Under the pieces are notes generated by a model. It had not been told where the DNA came from, searched no databases, and worked only from the letters and a program-made list of their open reading frames with translations. The translations under genes and the position numbers were made by a program. From Streptococcus sp. Marseille-Q0941 (GTDB lineage: Bacteria; Bacillota; Bacilli; Lactobacillales; Streptococcaceae), in the NCBI RefSeq assembly GCF_943736975.1, contig NZ_CALSFO010000006.1, forward strand, positions 62,001 to 126,000: a DNA stretch of 64,000 nucleotides, in the 5' to 3' direction. Below are positions 63,735-64,000 of this stretch, one piece after another (position 1 is the first letter of the stretch; each line of letters begins with the position of its first letter).

Positions 63735-64000
63735 ATGAAGGGAAATGCTATTATTAGAAAAATGATTGAATCGGATATCCAACACCTGTCCCAAGGTTTT
63801 ATCAATCAAGGTTGGCCAAGTAGAGAGGAGATTTTAACTCAATATTTTAAGGAGCAGGAAAGTGGAGAGAGAGGAATCTTAGTTGCAGAGATTGTTGGTG
63901 CTGTAGCGGGCTACATTACCATTTTACCAACTGCTAAGCAGGGTCCCTTTGCTGGAATGGCTCCAGAACTTTCAGATTTCAATGTCTTTGAATCCTTTCA
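63735..64000 (+). CDS. GNAT-family acetyltransferase (N-terminal part, partial)
   Basis: ATG 63735 follows TAAAGGAGC and the frame stays open to the window end, giving about 88 residues. The start (AIIRKMIESDIQHLSQGF) is a typical GNAT N-terminus, with ILVAEIVGAVAGYITIL as the strand pair before the acetyl-CoA site, which lies beyond the window. Substrate unknown. Confidence 0.8.
   Translation, partial: MKGNAIIRKMIESDIQHLSQGFINQGWPSREEILTQYFKEQESGERGILVAEIVGAVAGYITILPTAKQGPFAGMAPELSDFNVFESF

Noticed and set aside
1-64000. CRISPR array
   Set aside because: No regularly spaced short repeats were found by eye; the recurring units are long dispersed foldback and BOX repeats.
1-64000. tRNA or rRNA genes
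   Set aside because: No cloverleaf-like or rRNA-like sequence was recognised, though short tRNAs could be missed without a scan.

Overview
The window looks like a chromosomal segment of a mitis-group Streptococcus (S. mitis, S. oralis or a close relative of S. pneumoniae). The evidence is the low-GC Firmicute gene style with strong Shine-Dalgarno sites and extended -10 promoters (TGnTATAAT), two BOX elements, and recognisable pneumococcal-type loci: psaBCA-tpxD-psaR-pepO, hom-thrB-msrAB1, ftsEX, metEF, pnp-cysE-cysS, rel-dtd, thrS-rpsO and rpsF-ssb-rpsR. The gene order does not run through as in the S. pneumoniae genomes I remember, so I do not assign a species.

Layout. 1-4.4 kb: end of a P-type Ca2+/Mn2+ ATPase, BOX element, divergent peptide deformylase, membrane protein, yaaA. 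4.6-12.9 kb: hom-thrB, msrAB1, a heterodimer-type ABC exporter pair, an Atz/Trz-type amidohydrolase. 13.1-17.8 kb: prfB with its programmed +1 frameshift, ftsE-ftsX, an MFS transporter, a VTT-domain membrane protein. 18.0-25.6 kb: an accessory/defence island with type I R-M hsdR-hsdM-hsdS, a two-gene cassette (a small protein whose N-terminus resembles HslV/proteasome-beta Ntn hydrolases, overlapping a HigA-like HTH gene), then a DUF1722 (YbgA-like) gene coupled to a T4 endonuclease V-like gene. 25.8-35.7 kb: metE-metF, pnp, cysE, nucleoside phosphorylase, cysS, mrnC and a PucR-type regulator. 35.8-39.8 kb: msmK, rel, dtd. 39.8-48.7 kb: psaR, tpxD, psaACB (minus strand), pepO, an MBL hydrolase, a DUF2974 hydrolase and a membrane FNR-like reductase. 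48.7-54.6 kb: a TetR regulator with a matching operator pair, then a Bce-type antimicrobial-peptide sensing/resistance module (response regulator, kinase, 37-residue ORF, ABC ATPase, permease) with a BceR-type palindrome. 54.8-64 kb: a broken thrS tail, a DUF389 protein, thrS with T-box, rpsO, a DEAD-box helicase, an IS30-family remnant, rpsF-ssb-rpsR, and the start of a GNAT acetyltransferase.

Five copies of a ~180-bp foldback repeat whose ends act as terminator-like hairpins sit just downstream of genes. One copy (51299-51586) is split by a BOX element. The most unusual features are the Ntn-hydrolase-like/HigA-like pair, the small ORF and Bce box in front of the ABC transporter, the orphan thrS 3' end, a deformylase whose catalytic Gln is replaced by Met, and two genes whose promoters lie so close to the ATG that their mRNAs should be leaderless. 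No tRNA, rRNA or CRISPR array was recognised.
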